Below are positions 4,734 to 6,152 of a stretch of 6,152 nt of DNA, piece after piece. The notes beneath the pieces were generated by a model. That model was not told the DNA's origin. It saw only the letters and a list, made by a program, of their open reading frames with translations, and searched no databases. Position numbers and translations under genes: made by a program. The stretch spans positions 1-6,152 of the forward strand of contig CANIIN010000178.1 of assembly GCA_947467405.1 (NCBI GenBank). Direction: 5' to 3'. The DNA is from Betaproteobacteria bacterium (GTDB lineage Bacteria; Pseudomonadota; Gammaproteobacteria; Burkholderiales; SG8-39). The stretch's first letter is position 1. Every line of letters starts with the position of its first letter.

Positions 4734-5454
4734 CACCCGTGCCGAACGACTCGATCAGTTCCGTGATCTCCCGCGTCGGGTTCAGGAACACGCAGCCGGA
4801 TCGGTGCGCGCGCTGGCCGTTGGGCAGCAGCACGGGTTTGGAGTAGCGCACTTCCAGGTCCGCGATCAGCGTGGGTTTGCCGGGGCGCTGGATGCGGGTG
4901 CCTTTCAACACGGTGCCGGGTTCCAGCGTGATGCCTGAGGCGTAGGTGAGGAAGCCGATGCCGCCGTGGCTGATGTCCACCAGTTCGCCGTCGAAGGTGG
5001 TGAGGCCCTGCTTGTCGGCCTCGCATTGCAGCGGAATGCGCCCGGGCACGGCGTGACGCGGTTCGGTGCGCCGCTGCGGGGCGCTGGAAATGATGCTGGG
5101 GAATTGGAGGCGGATGGCAGGCTCGCCGCCGATCTCGCTGGGTTGCGGTCCGGCGGCGGAAAATTCAATGTGCCAGCCGTTGAAGTCGGAGATGAAGGTG
5201 ACGTGGGCGCGGACCAGCAGGCCCCGGGCGTCGGCCGCGCCGGGTGAAGCGACGACGATGTACTGATGATTGGGATCGACAAACAGCAGGCGTGAGCGGA
5301 ACTCGATGTCCTCCGGCCCGAGGAAGGCGATGATCGGCTGGCCCTGCGCGAGCAGCGCCTCAAGCACGCGCGCGATGTCGGCCTTGCGGTGCGACATCAG
5401 CCCGGCCGGTGGTGCAGGCCGGCCTGAGGCGGAGCTATGTGTTGGCTCACTCAT
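4714..5454 (-). CDS. ycgR: YcgR-like flagellar brake protein (c-di-GMP receptor, PilZ domain)
   Basis: YcgR proteins bind cyclic di-GMP and slow flagellar rotation at the motor. The 246 residues match the usual size (E. coli YcgR 244). An N-terminal YcgR domain covers about 22-125, including LGPEDIEFRSRLLFVDPNHQ (45-64). A C-terminal PilZ domain covers about 127-240. Both c-di-GMP binding motifs are intact: RTEPR (129-133, RxxxR) and DISHGG (160-165, DxSxxG). The extension before residue 20 is Ala/Pro-rich and probably disordered. The start ATG at 5454 has GGGA seven bases upstream; an in-frame ATG at residue 20 is an alternative. It follows the NTF2-like gene after 18 nt, so the two are probably co-transcribed. 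No flagellar genes are in view, so the motor role rests on the family; another c-di-GMP output is possible. Confidence 0.92.
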   Translation of the reverse strand: MSEPTHSSASGRPAPPAGLMSHRKADIARVLEALLAQGQPIIAFLGPEDIEFRSRLLFVDPNHQYIVVASPGAADARGLLVRAHVTFISDFNGWHIEFSAAGPQPSEIGGEPAIRLQFPSIISSAPQRRTEPRHAVPGRIPLQCEADKQGLTTFDGELVDISHGGIGFLTYASGITLEPGTVLKGTRIQRPGKPTLIADLEVRYSKPVLLPNGQRAHRSGCVFLNPTREITELIESFGTGVIPTQA

Positions 5455-5472
5455 GAATCGATCCCGGCCGGA

Positions 5473-5901
5473 TCAGGCATTCAACCCGACGACCTTGAGC
5501 TTGAAGGTGTTGGCGATGACGACGGGGTCGTAGTACTCGCGCCAGCGCGTGATCTTGCCGTCCTTGACGTCGAAGAACCCGGCGTAGGCGTTGCAGTACG
5601 CGTCGCCGCCGTGGGTGCGGCCGTCGCTGCGATATTCCGCGGCCACCACGCCGGAGGTGGTGCTGCCGTGTACGGTGATCTCGGTGAAGTTCAGGCTCTT
5701 GAACAGCTTGGGCATGGCGCTCACGAATTTCATCGCCGCTTCGCCCTGCATGGAGGGCTTGCCGCCGTCGTGGCGCACCGGCAGTTCCAGGAGCAGGTCC
5801 GGCGACAGCAGGGCCATGGCGTCGGCGACGCGCATGTCGCTCAGCGCTTCGAGCAGCTTGCGCACGACGGCGGCGTCGGGGGTGTCGTTGGGGGTTGTCA
5901 T
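5473..5901 (-). CDS. NTF2/SnoaL-like (nuclear transport factor 2 family) protein
   Basis: This is a 142-residue protein of the cone-shaped NTF2-like fold, which includes ketosteroid isomerase, SnoaL cyclases and limonene-epoxide hydrolase. The helical N-terminus (VVRKLLEALSDMRVADAMAL, 12-31) is followed by LLSPDLLLELPVRHDGG. The C-terminal block GFFDVKDGKITRWREYYDP (108-126) is the hallmark of SnoaL-like proteins. Asp/Arg residues of the WREYYDP segment may face the pocket, but no reaction can be assigned. ATG 5901 has only a weak purine-rich AGAGAG sequence upstream. It leads the probable operon with the PilZ gene 18 nt downstream. The promoter should lie between this start and the palindromic repeat at 5959-6053; no clear hexamers were found. 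Confidence 0.88.
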   Translation of the reverse strand: MTTPNDTPDAAVVRKLLEALSDMRVADAMALLSPDLLLELPVRHDGGKPSMQGEAAMKFVSAMPKLFKSLNFTEITVHGSTTSGVVAAEYRSDGRTHGGDAYCNAYAGFFDVKDGKITRWREYYDPVVIANTFKLKVVGLNA

Positions 5902-5958
5902 GTTCGTTTCTCTCTTTAGTTTGTTGCCATTGATGATTTCGATATTCGTGACACTCTG

Positions 5959-6053
5959 CCGTCATCCCCGCCGCCTATTTGAACCAGCGCGGGGATCCAG
6001 CGTCGTTAAACAAAGTCAAAGTCACTGGATTCCCGCTTTCGCGGGAATGACGG
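5959..6053. repeat. Dispersed palindromic repeat, copy 2 (GTCATTCCCGC family)
   Basis: The element starts CCGTCAT and ends ATGACGG. It contains two hairpins: ATCCCCGC/GCGGGGAT (5964-5971 and 5989-5996) and ATTCCCGC-TTTC-GCGGGAAT (6029-6048). GGATCCAG and CTGGATTC face each other across an AT-rich centre. The right hairpin is perfect, so this copy is better preserved than the one at 1861-1946. It lies about 57 bp upstream of the NTF2-like start. Confidence 0.8.
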
Positions 6054-6090
6054 TGCTTTGAAATTCGGGTAGTGCTTTGGAATTCGGGTG
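6053..6090. repeat. Tandem direct repeat, two 19-bp units
   Basis: Unit 1 (6053-6071) and unit 2 (6072-6090) both follow GTGCTTTGRAATTCGGGTR and differ at two positions. The array begins at the last base of the palindromic repeat. Confidence 0.75.
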
Positions 6091-6103
6091 ATGCATGAGT
6101 CGA

Positions 6104-6131
6104 CGGCCGCTTCGCTGGCCGCTTTGTTTTT
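6104..6131 (+). terminator. Weak terminator-like hairpin, plus strand
   Basis: CGGCC (6104-6108) pairs with GGCCG (6117-6121) around an 8-nt loop, followed by CTTTGTTTTT. No plus-strand gene lies directly upstream, so this may serve no transcript in the window. Confidence 0.35.
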
Positions 6132-6152
6132 GCAAGAGTTGCCGTAACGAAC

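Noticed and set aside
4966..5247. 93-codon plus-strand frame
   Set aside because: It lies wholly antisense to the PilZ gene, which has both c-di-GMP motifs intact.
5437..5919. 160-codon plus-strand frame rich in Val/Ala/Gly
   Set aside because: It is antisense to the NTF2-like gene, and the composition is that of a shadow frame.
1..6152. CRISPR array, tRNA, rRNA or transposase gene
   Set aside because: No regularly spaced repeats of CRISPR type, no cloverleaf or ribosomal signatures, and no DDE or recombinase motifs were found. The repeats present are palindromic and only two in number.

Overview
The window looks like chromosomal DNA from a GC-rich proteobacterium, probably beta- or gammaproteobacterial. 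This is inferred from four things: a YcgR-type flagellar brake, a proteobacterial SapC-family protein, an HI1419/HI1420-type toxin-antitoxin (TA) pair, and two copies of the GTCATTCCCGC...GCGGGAATGAC family of palindromic repeats common in those classes. The genus cannot be fixed from the sequence.

Layout. Positions 1-1436 (minus) hold most of a type I Baeyer-Villiger monooxygenase, cut at its C-terminus by the window edge. Positions 1437-2107 are mainly non-coding. They contain several perfect hairpins, a short fragment homologous to the 3' end of the ycgR gene found later in the window, and the first palindromic repeat. Positions 2044-2744 (minus) form a complete TA operon: promoter with embedded palindrome, toxin, antitoxin overlapping by ATGA, and terminator. 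Positions 2805-3203 (minus) hold a 132-residue protein of unknown function with a GTG start and good ribosome binding site. Positions 3309-3593 hold what appears to be a second, decayed TA locus: a 51-codon antitoxin remnant with a strong ribosome binding site, two adjacent operator-like palindromes, and a terminator that is a diverged copy of the first TA terminator. Positions 3594-3941 carry further inverted repeats and a possible 52-residue single-pass membrane ORF. Positions 3942-4733 (plus) encode a SapC-family protein. It converges on, and overlaps by 20 bp, a minus-strand pair: an NTF2/SnoaL-like protein (5473-5901) followed 18 nt later by a YcgR-like PilZ protein (4714-5454). The right end has the second palindromic repeat, a 19-bp tandem duplication and a weak terminator-like hairpin.

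How it works together. The stable part is metabolic and signalling: an oxygen-inserting flavoenzyme, a c-di-GMP receptor co-directional with an NTF2-like protein, and SapC. The stretch from about 1690 to 3900 reads as an accessory zone in which TA modules, gene fragments and palindromes have accumulated. I see no transposase, CRISPR array, tRNA or rRNA. The most distinctive points are the apparently leaderless TA operon, the decayed second TA locus, and the ycgR 3'-end fragment.
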